DNA of 64,000 nt, taken from contig JBHGAV010000007.1 in the NCBI GenBank assembly GCA_041946685.1, positions 34,507 through 98,506 of the forward strand, given 5' to 3'. Origin of the DNA: JBHGAV01 sp041946685 (GTDB lineage: Bacteria; Acidobacteriota; Terriglobia; Bryobacterales; Bryobacteraceae). Every line of letters begins with the position of its first letter. Within the stretch, counting starts at the first letter, position 1. This document shows positions 8,737-17,481 of the stretch, one piece after another. Position numbers and translations under genes: made by a program. Below the pieces are notes generated by a model. That model searched no databases and was not told the DNA's origin. It saw only the letters and a program-made list of their open reading frames with translations.

Positions 8737-9372
8737 ATGAGGCTCGCTATTCTCGGTGTGTTGGCGGCCGTCTCCGCGACGCTTCCGCTGGCAGCGCAGT
8801 GTTGGGACAAGCCGGTTGAGAAGTGGACCGAGGCCGACGCAAGACGCGTACTGGCAGACTCGCCGTGGGCCAGGGCCTCCGTCCCCAGCCTGCAGGAAGC
8901 AGTCATCATGCCTGCCCTGACGGCGGGAGATCTGCCATTTCCCTTGTCCAAGCTCACGATACGATGGGAGAGCGCCAAGCCCATCGTGCACGCGCGCCGC
9001 ATGAGCGGCTCAACGCCACTAGCGCAAGACGACGGTTGTCACTACCAAGTCTCCATCGCCGGGTTCCGTATCGATCGCCAGAGGGCGGAATCGGTGCTCG
9101 GCGAGGCCGAAGCCACGCTCCAGTATTGCAGCCACGACCCCGTTAAGGCAGCATCGGTGCGCGTGGTGCGCGACCTGGACGACACTCCACTTGTAGTCTT
9201 TCAGTTTCCGAAAACGGAAGCCGTCCGCGAGCCTGGTGTCTTCCGGATTCTCCCGTTCGGTGCCAGGATTCGCTCCAACGAGTTCCACTTCACGGCCCGC
9301 GTGGGGCCCGTAACAATGAAGCAGAAGTTCGACTTGCGTGACATGATCTTCCTCAGGGAGCTCGCCCTCTAG
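8737..9372 (+). CDS. Secreted protein of unknown function
   Basis: 211 residues. The start is ATG 8737, chosen because it opens a clean signal peptide (MRLAILGVLAAVSATLPLAA) with AGGAG at 8719-8723; the open frame continues upstream inside the regulator gene. The mature part begins QCWDKPVEKWTEADARRVLADSPWARA. A WT-x-A-x-x-x-L-x-x-SPWA motif like this recurs in secreted acidobacterial proteins I cannot name. The rest is predicted mostly beta, without recognised catalytic residues. It sits between the degenerate regulator and the NHL protein, each preceded by the same repeat element, so joint control is likely. Function unknown. Confidence 0.75.
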   Translation: MRLAILGVLAAVSATLPLAAQCWDKPVEKWTEADARRVLADSPWARASVPSLQEAVIMPALTAGDLPFPLSKLTIRWESAKPIVHARRMSGSTPLAQDDGCHYQVSIAGFRIDRQRAESVLGEAEATLQYCSHDPVKAASVRVVRDLDDTPLVVFQFPKTEAVREPGVFRILPFGARIRSNEFHFTARVGPVTMKQKFDLRDMIFLRELAL

Positions 9373-9376
9373 GTTT

Positions 9377-9400
9377 CGTCACAATTCTTCACAAAACCAC
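9377..9400 (+). promoter_or_regulatory. Degenerate regulator box, copy 2
   Basis: GTCAC-N5-TTCAC plus AAAACCAC, 52 bases before the NHL-protein start. Near-identical to 8656-8679. The match outside the repeats themselves (AAAACCAC) makes chance similarity unlikely. Confidence 0.5.
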
Positions 9401-9451
9401 GGGAACGCGAGTGGGTGCAGCGGCGTCCCCACGGGTCTACGGGTCTGTCTC

Positions 9452-12286
9452 ATGAGGTTTGGTTTGCTTGCAGTCGCGTTGTCTGCCGCCACAGGCGTGT
9501 TCGGCCAAAGCATCATCGAGTCCCATTCCGTCCGTCCGGTGATCGGCACCGGACTGAGAGGCGATGGAAAAGCCGCCGTCAACGCTCTCCTTAACGGTCC
9601 GTACGGTCTGGCGGAGGACAGCGAGGGCAACATCTACATTTCGGAGTCACGCGCGGGTCTGATCCGGCGGGTGCGTCCCGACGGAACGATCGAGAGATTC
9701 GCCGGCACCGGGCGTATCGGGAGGACCATCGAGGAGCTGCCGGCATCGGAGGCGGACCTGCTCGGCCCGACGACGCTGCTGGTCGACCGCGACGGCGGTC
9801 TCCTCTTCGCCGATCCGGGGGCATGCGTCATTCGCAAGGTACACACCGATGGAAGGATCCGCAATCTGGCCGGCAAAGGCAGTTGCGGGACTTCCGGCGG
9901 CGGACCCATGGGGGGAAGCGCAAACCCGACCGCGACGCGGCGCGCGCTAGAGTCGGACCTGGGCTCGGTCAGCGGGATGGTCCTGGACGATTCGGGCCGT
10001 CTCGTGTTCAGCGATGAGACGTACCACGTTGTGCGGAGGCTGGACACCGACGGTTTCGTCCGGACGCTGGCCGGGTTGGGAACCGCAGGGTTCGGCGGCG
10101 ACGACGACGATGCGACCGATGCCTTGCTGCGCTCGCCGCGGGGCCTCGCCTACGACGATGCGGGCAACCTGTACGTGGCCGACGGCGCAAATTGCCGGAT
10201 CCGCCGCATCGACAGCGAAGGAGTCATTACGACCGTTGCGGGGACCGGCACTTGCGCCACGGCTTCGACAACGTTCGTTGGCGGCTGGGCAAACCGCGTC
10301 TCGATAGGAACACTCACGGGGCTTGCATACCAGAGGGATTCCAACTCGCTGCTGGTCGCCTCTCCCGGCCAGGCGCGCCTGCTGAAGATGGATCTGGCTT
10401 CCGGGCGCATCACCAGCATTCTCGGGGATGGGCGGCGCAGGGCGGTGGTGACCACGCTGCCGCAGGAATACAGCCTCGATCAGCCCAACGCCGTGCTCAT
10501 CTCCAGCCGGGCGGGGATACTGGTGGCCGACACCAGTTCCTTCGCTGTCGTCCAACTAAAGGACGGGCAAGCAACCTCGTTCGCGGGCATCTGGCCTCAA
10601 CTGGACAGCTACCCGTCTGCTGCATCGGCGCCGCTGCTGCGGCCCAAGGGTCTCTGCATCGCTCCGGACGGCTCATTGGTGGCGGTGGACGCGGGGGCAG
10701 AACGGGTTCTTTCTTACAGCCGCCCGGATTCGCTCCATGCGCTTGCCGGACTGCGGTCCCCGACCGGCTACTCCTCGGGGGACGGAGGCCCTGCAACTCA
10801 GGCGCAGATCGCCGATCCCGACCGTGTGGCTTGTGCGCCGGGCGGCGAAATCTACCTGACGCAGGGCAACCGCATCCGTATGATCGACCGCCAGGGGGTA
10901 ATCAGCACGTATCTGAGCACGGTGCGCACCGACAGCGGCGCCAACTCGCTGCGCGATCCCACGGGTCTGGCCATCGATTCCCAGGGACGCATGGTGATAT
11001 CGGAAGCGGCGGCGCACCGCGTGATTCGCTACGATCCGGCCACGAAAGGAGCCACCGTCATCGCCGGAACCGGCACCGCGGGATTCAGCGGCGACGGCGG
11101 CTCGGCGACCGACGCCCTGCTGAATTCGCCCGGCGATGTCGCCATTGACTCGAAGGGCAACGTGCTGATCGCGGACCGCGGCAACAACCGTATCCGGCGC
11201 ATTTCCCCCGGGGGAACAATTCAGACCATCGCCGGTTCCGGAGGCGCGTTCAGCTACATGGACACCTCAGGTGAACTGGCCACCGATGTCGGACTCGACA
11301 CGATCGAGGGCCTGGCGGTCGACGCTCAGGACAACCTGTACATCGCGGAATACCAACGCGTCAGCGTAATCAACAGCGCAGGCCGCATTCAGGTGATCAG
11401 TGGCCTGGTCGGCCAAGACGACAACGGCTCCAAGTCTTACATCGACGGACCGCTGAACGGATGCGACGGAATGGCTGTCGACAGCGACGGCCGGCTCTAT
11501 TTCTCCGTACGCGATGACGGGCAGGTGAAGGTGGTCGAACCCAGGAGCCTCAGCCAGGGAGTGGCCGTCAGCCACACAGCCTTCGGCGGTTTCTCCGCGG
11601 TGGCGCCCGGGACCTGGTTGGAGATCTACGCCAGCGACCTCGCCCGCACGTCCCGTTCGTGGTCCTGGGAGGATTTCGAGGGCGGCATCGCGCCCACGGC
11701 TTTGGACGGTGTCCGGGTGCTCATCGGCGGCCAGGAGGCATATGTCTCCTACGTCAGCAGCAGCCAGGTGAACGCTCAGGCGCCGGATGGCATCGGCACC
11801 GGCCGGCAGCAGGTCACGGTGATGGATGGAAGCAGAACGGCGGGCGTCTTCAATGTCGACGTGAACGCGACGCAGCCCGGGCTGTTCGCCCCCGCGCAGC
11901 TCAAGATCGGCGGGAAGCAGTATGTCGCCGCGTTCATTGAAGGAGGATTGACATACGCCGCACCGTCCGGAGCTGTGGCGGGAGCGGCGTCGCGTCCGGC
12001 CCGGCCCGGCGAGACGATCGTGTTCTACGGCATCGGGTTCGGCCCGGTGACGCCGCGCACCGGCGCCGGTCGCGTCGTGACTCAACTGAACACACTGGAC
12101 CTTCCCGTCCAGTTCTATTTGGGCCAAACCCCGGCCGCGCATTCCTACGCCGGGCTGGTGGGCATTGGACTCTACCAGTTCAACGTGGAGGTCCCGAGCG
12201 GTATTTCGGGCGAGGCGGTTCCCCTTTCCTTCACGCTCGGGGGAACCCCAGGAGAACAAACGCTCTATGTCGCGATTCAGGAGTGA
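9452..12286 (+). CDS. Secreted NHL-repeat protein with Solibacter-type C-terminal domain
   Basis: 944 residues. A signal peptide (MRFGLLAVALSAATGVFG) is followed by a long array of NHL-type propeller repeats (about 35-690). Each carries units such as GPYGLAEDSEGNIYISES, SPRGLAYDDAGNLYVADG and NSPGDVAIDSKGNVLIAD, alternating with GTAGF-x-GD-type loops (GTGTAGFSGDGG). The last 230 residues form the TIGR03437-type domain (GTWLEIYASDLA, SSQVNAQAPDGI, PGETIVFYGIGFGPV). This domain is a strong marker of the Bryobacterales lineage and may act in surface display or sorting, which is not established. The propeller may bind glycan or protein. The next gene, a TonB-dependent receptor, starts 20 bases before this one ends, so the two are probably made together. 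Confidence 0.88.
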   Translation: MRFGLLAVALSAATGVFGQSIIESHSVRPVIGTGLRGDGKAAVNALLNGPYGLAEDSEGNIYISESRAGLIRRVRPDGTIERFAGTGRIGRTIEELPASEADLLGPTTLLVDRDGGLLFADPGACVIRKVHTDGRIRNLAGKGSCGTSGGGPMGGSANPTATRRALESDLGSVSGMVLDDSGRLVFSDETYHVVRRLDTDGFVRTLAGLGTAGFGGDDDDATDALLRSPRGLAYDDAGNLYVADGANCRIRRIDSEGVITTVAGTGTCATASTTFVGGWANRVSIGTLTGLAYQRDSNSLLVASPGQARLLKMDLASGRITSILGDGRRRAVVTTLPQEYSLDQPNAVLISSRAGILVADTSSFAVVQLKDGQATSFAGIWPQLDSYPSAASAPLLRPKGLCIAPDGSLVAVDAGAERVLSYSRPDSLHALAGLRSPTGYSSGDGGPATQAQIADPDRVACAPGGEIYLTQGNRIRMIDRQGVISTYLSTVRTDSGANSLRDPTGLAIDSQGRMVISEAAAHRVIRYDPATKGATVIAGTGTAGFSGDGGSATDALLNSPGDVAIDSKGNVLIADRGNNRIRRISPGGTIQTIAGSGGAFSYMDTSGELATDVGLDTIEGLAVDAQDNLYIAEYQRVSVINSAGRIQVISGLVGQDDNGSKSYIDGPLNGCDGMAVDSDGRLYFSVRDDGQVKVVEPRSLSQGVAVSHTAFGGFSAVAPGTWLEIYASDLARTSRSWSWEDFEGGIAPTALDGVRVLIGGQEAYVSYVSSSQVNAQAPDGIGTGRQQVTVMDGSRTAGVFNVDVNATQPGLFAPAQLKIGGKQYVAAFIEGGLTYAAPSGAVAGAASRPARPGETIVFYGIGFGPVTPRTGAGRVVTQLNTLDLPVQFYLGQTPAAHSYAGLVGIGLYQFNVEVPSGISGEAVPLSFTLGGTPGEQTLYVAIQE

Positions 12287-15200
12287 GATTTACGGCGCCG
12301 CGCCACTGGCGCTGATCTGCCTACTCGCGTTTGGCGCGCTCGTCTCGGGGCAGGAGTACTCGGGATCACTCTCGGTCGTCGTTTCCGATCCCAGCGGCGC
12401 GCTGGTGCCGGGCGCGCGCCTGGTGCTGGCTGACTTGAGCTGGGGGGCGATTTACCAGGGTGAGACTTCCGTTGCGGGCATCGCAACGTTCGATTCGCTG
12501 CGCCCCGGCGACTACTCTCTGGAGGTTGTGAAGGCCGGCTTTGACCGTGTGCGCATCGAGCGCATCAGCGTTGGGGTTCGAGACAGACAGTCGCTGCACC
12601 TGGAACTGAAAGTCGCCGGCGCGCAGTCTTCCATTACCGTGACCGCCACGGCGCAGGGTGTCGTCACCGACGCTTCCCAAGGGATCTCCGTCGACCACGA
12701 CTATATCGAGCACATACCCATCAATGGCCGTGGCACGGAGGGACTGATCCTGATGACGCCGGGCATCACGAGCGCCGGCAAAGGCGGGCCGGGCGGAGGT
12801 TTCAACGCGAACGGCCTGCGCTCAAACACCAACTATTACACGATGGACGGCCTGAGCCTGAATTCGCCGATGGGCGGCGGAGGCGGCGGGGCACCCGAGA
12901 TGGTCTCGCTGGACGCTCTTCAGGAGGTGCGTGTCCAGACCTCCCCCTTCGCGCCGGAATTCGGGCGCTCGCCCGGCGCGCAAGTCAGCATGACAAGCCG
13001 CGGTGGTACGGGTGAGTTTCACGGCTCGCTGTTCTACTACTTCCGCAACGCGCGCCTGAACGCCAACGACTGGTTCGCGAACGCCTCCGGCTACTCGCGG
13101 CCCCCCATGCGCCAGAACCGCCCCGGCGGCTCTTTCGGTGGGCCCCTGGTCAAGAACAGGACATTCTTCTTCGCTTCCTACGAAGCCTTGCGGCTGGATG
13201 CGCCGGCGACGGTGATTGCCAGCGTGCCGGATCTCCGATCACGGCGCAGCGTTGCGGCCGAACTGCGGCCCTACCTCAACGCGTTTCCCATTCCGAACGG
13301 AGCAAGCCTCGACGATGGGGCGGCCGAGTTCCGCGCCGTGGTGCTCAATCCATCCAGTTCGGATTCGGGAAGTCTCCGCCTGGACCACATGTGGAGCCCC
13401 AAGATCACGCTGTTTGCCCGGTACGGATATTCCCCGTCCGCCAGCGTGTCGCGGGCGACCGAGATGGTCTCCGCCAATATGCTGAGCCGGCGCAGCGGGA
13501 GGTCGCACACCTTCACGCTCGGCGGCACCAAGACGTCTTCCCCGACCAAGCTGCAGGACCTACGCCTCAATTTCTCCGAATCGGATTCCGGAGGCTATTC
13601 CTTGATGGACGACTTCGGTGGGGCGGTACCGTTGACCGAGGCCCAGGTCTTCCCTAAAGAAGTCGCCGCCGGGAGCGGCAGTTTCAGCCTGTCAATACTT
13701 GGCGTTGGGGGATACTCGCTCGGGTCGCGCACGCGGAACCAGCAGAGGCAGTTCAACCTGGTCTACAGCATCACCGGCACATCGCCCACGCACACGGGCA
13801 AAGCCGGGTTGGATTACCGCCGCGTCATGCCCACCAACTACAACCGCATCTACAGCCTGGGCTACACGTTCAACGGTCTGGCCGGTGGCGACGGGGCCCT
13901 GTCCAGCGGCGTGGCGACCAATGCGCAGATCAGCTCCAGCCTGGAGTGGGTCTATCCCGTCTACACCAACTTCTCCGCTTACGCGCAGGATACCTACCGC
14001 GCCACCGAGCGTACCACGCTTACCTACGGGCTTCGCTGGGATGTCAATCCCGCCCCCAGCGTTCGGAAAGGGCCCAAGCCGCTGGTGGCGAACGGATCGA
14101 CGGTGAGTCAGGACCAGCCGCTTTACGACACGCGCTGGCTGGACATCGCGCCGCGCCTGGGGCTGGCGTATCAGATGGACACCACCGAGAACCGCGAGAT
14201 GATGTTCCGCGCGGGAATAGGGCTGTTCTATGACGTCGGTTACGGAATGTCCGCGGCCGCATTCAGCGGGGCGCCGTACTCAAACGACCGCACCATCACG
14301 CTGGCGACCTTTCCGCTCTCCTCTTCCTACACGGCGCCGCCGGTGATGCCGCCCGAGGAACCTTACGGACGGGTCACGGGCGCCTCCTCGGATTTGAAGT
14401 CGCCTATCGTCATCCAGTGGAATGCCGCGATCGAACGCTACTTCGGGCCGGCGCAGATGCTCAGCGTGGGCTACACCGGGACCCAAGGCCGGCGGCTGCT
14501 GCGGACTGAATCGCAGCCCTCCTTCGGGGACACCTACGAGATGGCGCAGGTCGTCACCAACGGGGCCGAGTCGGACTACCACGGGCTGCAAGTGCAGTTC
14601 CGCCGGCGGTTTGGGGCCAGGCTCCAGACGCAGGTAGGATACACTTGGGCGCATTCCATCGACAGTTCCTCAAACGAGATGGGCTTCGGTGGATTCGGCT
14701 CGCTATTCAGCTCGGGGCAACGAGGCTCCTCCGACTACGACATCCGCCATAACCTGAACGTGTCCGGCAGCTACCGGATCTACTCGCGGCCGCGAGGCCT
14801 CCTGGGGACACTGGTGGGCGACTGGTATGTTGACTGGTTGGTTGCCGCACGGACCGGGACGCCGTTCGACGTCCAAGGCGTCAGCACCAGCACGTCTAGC
14901 AAGACGACGGCAACCCGCAATTTCCGCGGCGGCGTGTTCGCGCAAGTGCGGCCAAACTACACGGGTGCGCCGCTGTGGATCTCAGACCCCAACGCACCGG
15001 GGGGGCGCCGCCTCAACCCGGAGGCGTTTGAGATCCCCGACGGGTACAAGCAGGGCAACCTGGGACGGAACGTCCTGCGCGGTTTCGGCACGTTCCAGGC
15101 CGACATTTCGCTCAGGCGGCAGTTCGTGATCTCCGACACCTGGCGCCTCAATCTTTCGGCGCAAGCCTACAACGCGTTCAACAATCCCAACTTCGCCAAC

Positions 15201-15350
15201 CCGTCCATGAACGAAGGCGCCAACCTGGCGAGCCCGAATTTCGGCGTCATGACCCGGATGGTGAACCAGTCGTTCGGGGGAGGTGGGGGATCGCTCTACC
15301 AGTCCGGGGGGCCGAGGTCCGTCGAACTAGTGCTGCGGCTCCAGTTTTGA
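12267..15350 (+). CDS. TonB-dependent receptor, Oar-like
   Basis: 1027 residues. ATG 12267 was chosen because AGGAGA (12250-12255) precedes it and MSRFRSEIYGAAPLALICLL begins a signal peptide; the frame is open further upstream only inside the previous gene. Order: carboxypeptidase-regulatory domain (about 33-115; LSVVVSDPSGALVPGARL), plug (about 120-235; SSITVTATAQG, NGLRSNTNYYTMDGLSLNS, then a glycine run), and a 22-strand-type barrel ending in VLRLQF, the usual outer-membrane C-terminal aromatic. EFGRSPGAQVSMTSRGGTGEFHGS and FFASYEALR are typical Oar-family barrel motifs. It imports or binds an unknown ligand. It overlaps the NHL gene and is followed by a Spy/CpxP-like gene with its own regulator box. 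Confidence 0.92.
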   Translation: MSRFRSEIYGAAPLALICLLAFGALVSGQEYSGSLSVVVSDPSGALVPGARLVLADLSWGAIYQGETSVAGIATFDSLRPGDYSLEVVKAGFDRVRIERISVGVRDRQSLHLELKVAGAQSSITVTATAQGVVTDASQGISVDHDYIEHIPINGRGTEGLILMTPGITSAGKGGPGGGFNANGLRSNTNYYTMDGLSLNSPMGGGGGGAPEMVSLDALQEVRVQTSPFAPEFGRSPGAQVSMTSRGGTGEFHGSLFYYFRNARLNANDWFANASGYSRPPMRQNRPGGSFGGPLVKNRTFFFASYEALRLDAPATVIASVPDLRSRRSVAAELRPYLNAFPIPNGASLDDGAAEFRAVVLNPSSSDSGSLRLDHMWSPKITLFARYGYSPSASVSRATEMVSANMLSRRSGRSHTFTLGGTKTSSPTKLQDLRLNFSESDSGGYSLMDDFGGAVPLTEAQVFPKEVAAGSGSFSLSILGVGGYSLGSRTRNQQRQFNLVYSITGTSPTHTGKAGLDYRRVMPTNYNRIYSLGYTFNGLAGGDGALSSGVATNAQISSSLEWVYPVYTNFSAYAQDTYRATERTTLTYGLRWDVNPAPSVRKGPKPLVANGSTVSQDQPLYDTRWLDIAPRLGLAYQMDTTENREMMFRAGIGLFYDVGYGMSAAAFSGAPYSNDRTITLATFPLSSSYTAPPVMPPEEPYGRVTGASSDLKSPIVIQWNAAIERYFGPAQMLSVGYTGTQGRRLLRTESQPSFGDTYEMAQVVTNGAESDYHGLQVQFRRRFGARLQTQVGYTWAHSIDSSSNEMGFGGFGSLFSSGQRGSSDYDIRHNLNVSGSYRIYSRPRGLLGTLVGDWYVDWLVAARTGTPFDVQGVSTSTSSKTTATRNFRGGVFAQVRPNYTGAPLWISDPNAPGGRRLNPEAFEIPDGYKQGNLGRNVLRGFGTFQADISLRRQFVISDTWRLNLSAQAYNAFNNPNFANPSMNEGANLASPNFGVMTRMVNQSFGGGGGSLYQSGGPRSVELVLRLQF

Positions 15351-15364
15351 CGCCGCCAGACCGC

Positions 15365-15380
15365 TTTACAAACCTTTACC
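15365..15380 (+). promoter_or_regulatory. CpxR-box-like direct repeat before the Spy/CpxP-like gene
   Basis: TTTAC (15365-15369), five bases, TTTAC (15375-15379). It is followed by TGCCGGCGG, resembling the GCCGGCG after the 7886 box. It ends 56 bases before the downstream ATG. Spy and CpxP are classic CpxR targets in enterobacteria, which makes this placement notable. Confidence 0.6.
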
Positions 15381-15435
15381 TGCCGGCGGCAACCCATTTC
15401 CTCCAGGCCGCGTTGTTACTTACAAGGAGGAAGAT

Positions 15436-15942
15436 ATGCGGCGAATGACTCACAAGACGGGCAGCCTGCTGCTGGCAGCGATGCTCAGCTTGCCGCTCGC
15501 CGGCTCGCAGGTCCAGAAGAAGAGAGCCATGGGCGGCCCGCCGCGCGACCAAGCGACGGAAGTGCAAATGCGGGTCGACTCCCTGGCCAGGATGCTCGAC
15601 CTCACCGACGCCCAGAAATCGGCCGCCACAGCTTTTCTTACACAAGCACAGGCCGCCAGCGAAAGCATCGAGTCCAACTTACGGGAAGCGAGACAATCTC
15701 TAGCTGACGCAATCAAGCAGAACAACACAACGGCAATCGATGCACTGTCGGTCACGATCGGCGTTCTGACCGGTCAGTTGACAGCGATCGACGGCAAAGC
15801 CCAGGCGGCTCTGTACGCCACCCTGACGGCTGACCAGCAGGCGAAGTATGACATGATGCCACGCGGGGGCCCTGGCGGCCCCGGTGGCCGCATGGGACCC
15901 GGGGGCTTCGGCCCTCCGCCGGGCGCGGGTCCCGGAAACTAG
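15436..15942 (+). CDS. Spy/CpxP-like periplasmic protein (LTxxQ-type)
   Basis: 168 residues. A signal peptide (about 1-25, MRRMTHKTGSLLLAAMLSLPLAGS) is followed by a helical region with two LT-x-x-Q-like motifs: LTDAQKSAA (about 55-63) and LTADQQAKY (about 134-142). These are the family's signature. Charged amphipathic helices lie between them. The C-terminal tail is rich in Gly and Pro (GGPGGPGGRMGPGG and on) and probably disordered. Known family members are envelope chaperones or stress sensors. Several acidobacterial relatives are annotated as metal-resistance proteins. A strong AAGGAGGA precedes the ATG at 15436. A CpxR-box-like repeat lies upstream and supports an envelope-stress role. 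Confidence 0.8.
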   Translation: MRRMTHKTGSLLLAAMLSLPLAGSQVQKKRAMGGPPRDQATEVQMRVDSLARMLDLTDAQKSAATAFLTQAQAASESIESNLREARQSLADAIKQNNTTAIDALSVTIGVLTGQLTAIDGKAQAALYATLTADQQAKYDMMPRGGPGGPGGRMGPGGFGPPPGAGPGN

Positions 15943-16058
15943 CAGCGGCGGCTGCGATCAGACCGGATCGGACATGACACGACGCTCCTTCCCTTCTCTG
16001 TCCGATCGGGGCACGAGGACGGCAGGCATCCCCGCACTGCCGTCCCCGTGCATCAGTA

Positions 16059-16097
16059 ACCCTTCTGCAGACGATGTCGTCTGGACTGAGTAAGGGT
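16059..16097 (+). promoter_or_regulatory. Inverted repeat in the leader of the methyltransferase operon
   Basis: CAGACGA-TG-TCGTCTG (16068-16083) is a near-perfect palindrome. It is flanked by ACCCTT (16059-16064) and AAGGGT (16092-16097), which can also pair. AAGGG is the likely ribosome-binding site of the GTG start at 16102. The structure could be an operator or an RNA hairpin that hides the start. Confidence 0.4.
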
Positions 16098-16101
16098 AAT
16101 T

Positions 16102-17481
16102 GTGATTAGTGATGCAATCACGCGTGTAGCGGGATCTTACCGCGACTCTTGCGGATACATGATTAAGGAGGGTCAACTCTATAAGCGTATCGTAACTGAA
16201 CGCGGGCGCGACAGTTACGCGGCGTTCATGAAATCTGGTTTATATGGAGAATTAGTAAGTCGCGAACTACTGGTCGCTCATTATGAAGAGGATGCGGCAG
16301 GAGCAGAGGCGGAGGCAGCCCATGTTCTTGTGCCGGAGCAAATCCCCTTCATCACCTACCCATACGAATGGTCGTTCGACCAACTCCGGGACGCCGCCCT
16401 GCTGACATTGGAGGTACAAAGCAGGGCTCTGGCGCACGGGCTGACGCTGAAGGACGCGTCGGCATACAACGTGCAGTTTCGCGGCGCAACCCCGGTCTTC
16501 ATTGACACCCTTTCATTTGAGCGCGATTCAGGGGGACCCTGGCGCGCCTACGAGCAGTTCTGCCGGCACTTTCTAGGACCGTTGCTGTTGATGCGCTTTG
16601 GTCTTGCTGACGCGGCTCGTTACCTGAAAGCCGACCTGGACGGTTTCGACGTAGGCAGTGTTTCGCGGTTGCTGCCGATGCGGTCGTATCTGAAGCCTGG
16701 GGTAGTTCTTCACATCCACCTGCACGGGCGGGCGGCGCGCGCTCAAACTTCTGCGGACGTGCCGCGACCCGGGGGGAGAGTAGCTGTCGGGCGCATCGTT
16801 GCTTCCTTGCGCCGGACCATTGAACGGCTCCCGGCTCCCCGCTTCGGCGGCGAGTGGTCGGACTACTATGCGGAGAGACGCTTCTATCCCCCCGGCGCGC
16901 TGGAGTCGAAGCGCAAGGCAGTGCGCGAGCTGACTGGCGAGGTGCGGCCGGGATTGGTGTTCGACCTGGGGGCGAACACGGGGTTGTTCGCTAGGGAAGC
17001 GGCGGACTTGGGAGCCCTGTGCATCGCACTTGAAGGCGATCCCGCCTGCGTGAATCGTCTCTACCTGGAGGAGCGCGGCCAACCGCAGCAGAGGATTCTG
17101 CCGTTGGTGATGGACCTGGCAAATCCCAGCCCGGCCCTCGGGTTCGATTTGCGATCGACGATGAGCCTGTTCGACCGGCCCCGCGCGGACCTGGTGCTGT
17201 GCCTGGCGCTGCTGCATCACCTCCGCGTTCGAGGCAATCTGCCTTTCACGCTGATCGCGGCGTTTCTGGCTAGACTCGGCCGCTGGGCACTGGTCGAATA
17301 TGTCCCCTTCACGGATCCGGCGGTGCGGACATTGACCAGCCGGGTGAACGATTTCGCGGATTACACTCTTCCCGGTTTCTTCGACGCCTTCCTGGGAAGC
17401 TACCACCTGCGGGCCACCAGGCCAATCCAGGGGACGGACCGGGTCCTGTATCTTTTTGAGGCGCGCTCGTGTGCGACCTGA
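16102..17481 (+). CDS. Class I SAM-dependent methyltransferase-like protein (NoeA-like family)
   Basis: 459 residues. The start is GTG 16102, five bases after AAGGG. The N-terminal half is a conserved region of unknown role: SCGYMIKEGQLYKRIV, then FITYPYEWSFDQLRDAALLTL, LKDASAYNVQFRGATPVFIDTLSFE. It resembles kinase-fold remnants in which DASAYNVQF stands where a catalytic loop would be (inference). The C-terminal half has a Rossmann methyltransferase core with motif FDLGANTGLF at about 287-296, an acidic end of strand 2 (ALEGD) and LVLCLALLHHL. The substrate is unknown. It overlaps the sulfatase-like gene by 13 bases and forms a unit with it and the small membrane protein. I recall similar neighbourhoods elsewhere but no assigned function. 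Confidence 0.75.
   Translation: MISDAITRVAGSYRDSCGYMIKEGQLYKRIVTERGRDSYAAFMKSGLYGELVSRELLVAHYEEDAAGAEAEAAHVLVPEQIPFITYPYEWSFDQLRDAALLTLEVQSRALAHGLTLKDASAYNVQFRGATPVFIDTLSFERDSGGPWRAYEQFCRHFLGPLLLMRFGLADAARYLKADLDGFDVGSVSRLLPMRSYLKPGVVLHIHLHGRAARAQTSADVPRPGGRVAVGRIVASLRRTIERLPAPRFGGEWSDYYAERRFYPPGALESKRKAVRELTGEVRPGLVFDLGANTGLFAREAADLGALCIALEGDPACVNRLYLEERGQPQQRILPLVMDLANPSPALGFDLRSTMSLFDRPRADLVLCLALLHHLRVRGNLPFTLIAAFLARLGRWALVEYVPFTDPAVRTLTSRVNDFADYTLPGFFDAFLGSYHLRATRPIQGTDRVLYLFEARSCAT

Noticed and set aside
12165..12266. Longer start for the receptor inside the NHL gene
   Set aside because: The upstream residues are Arg/Ser-rich and would bury the signal peptide; ATG 12267 has AGGAGA at good distance.
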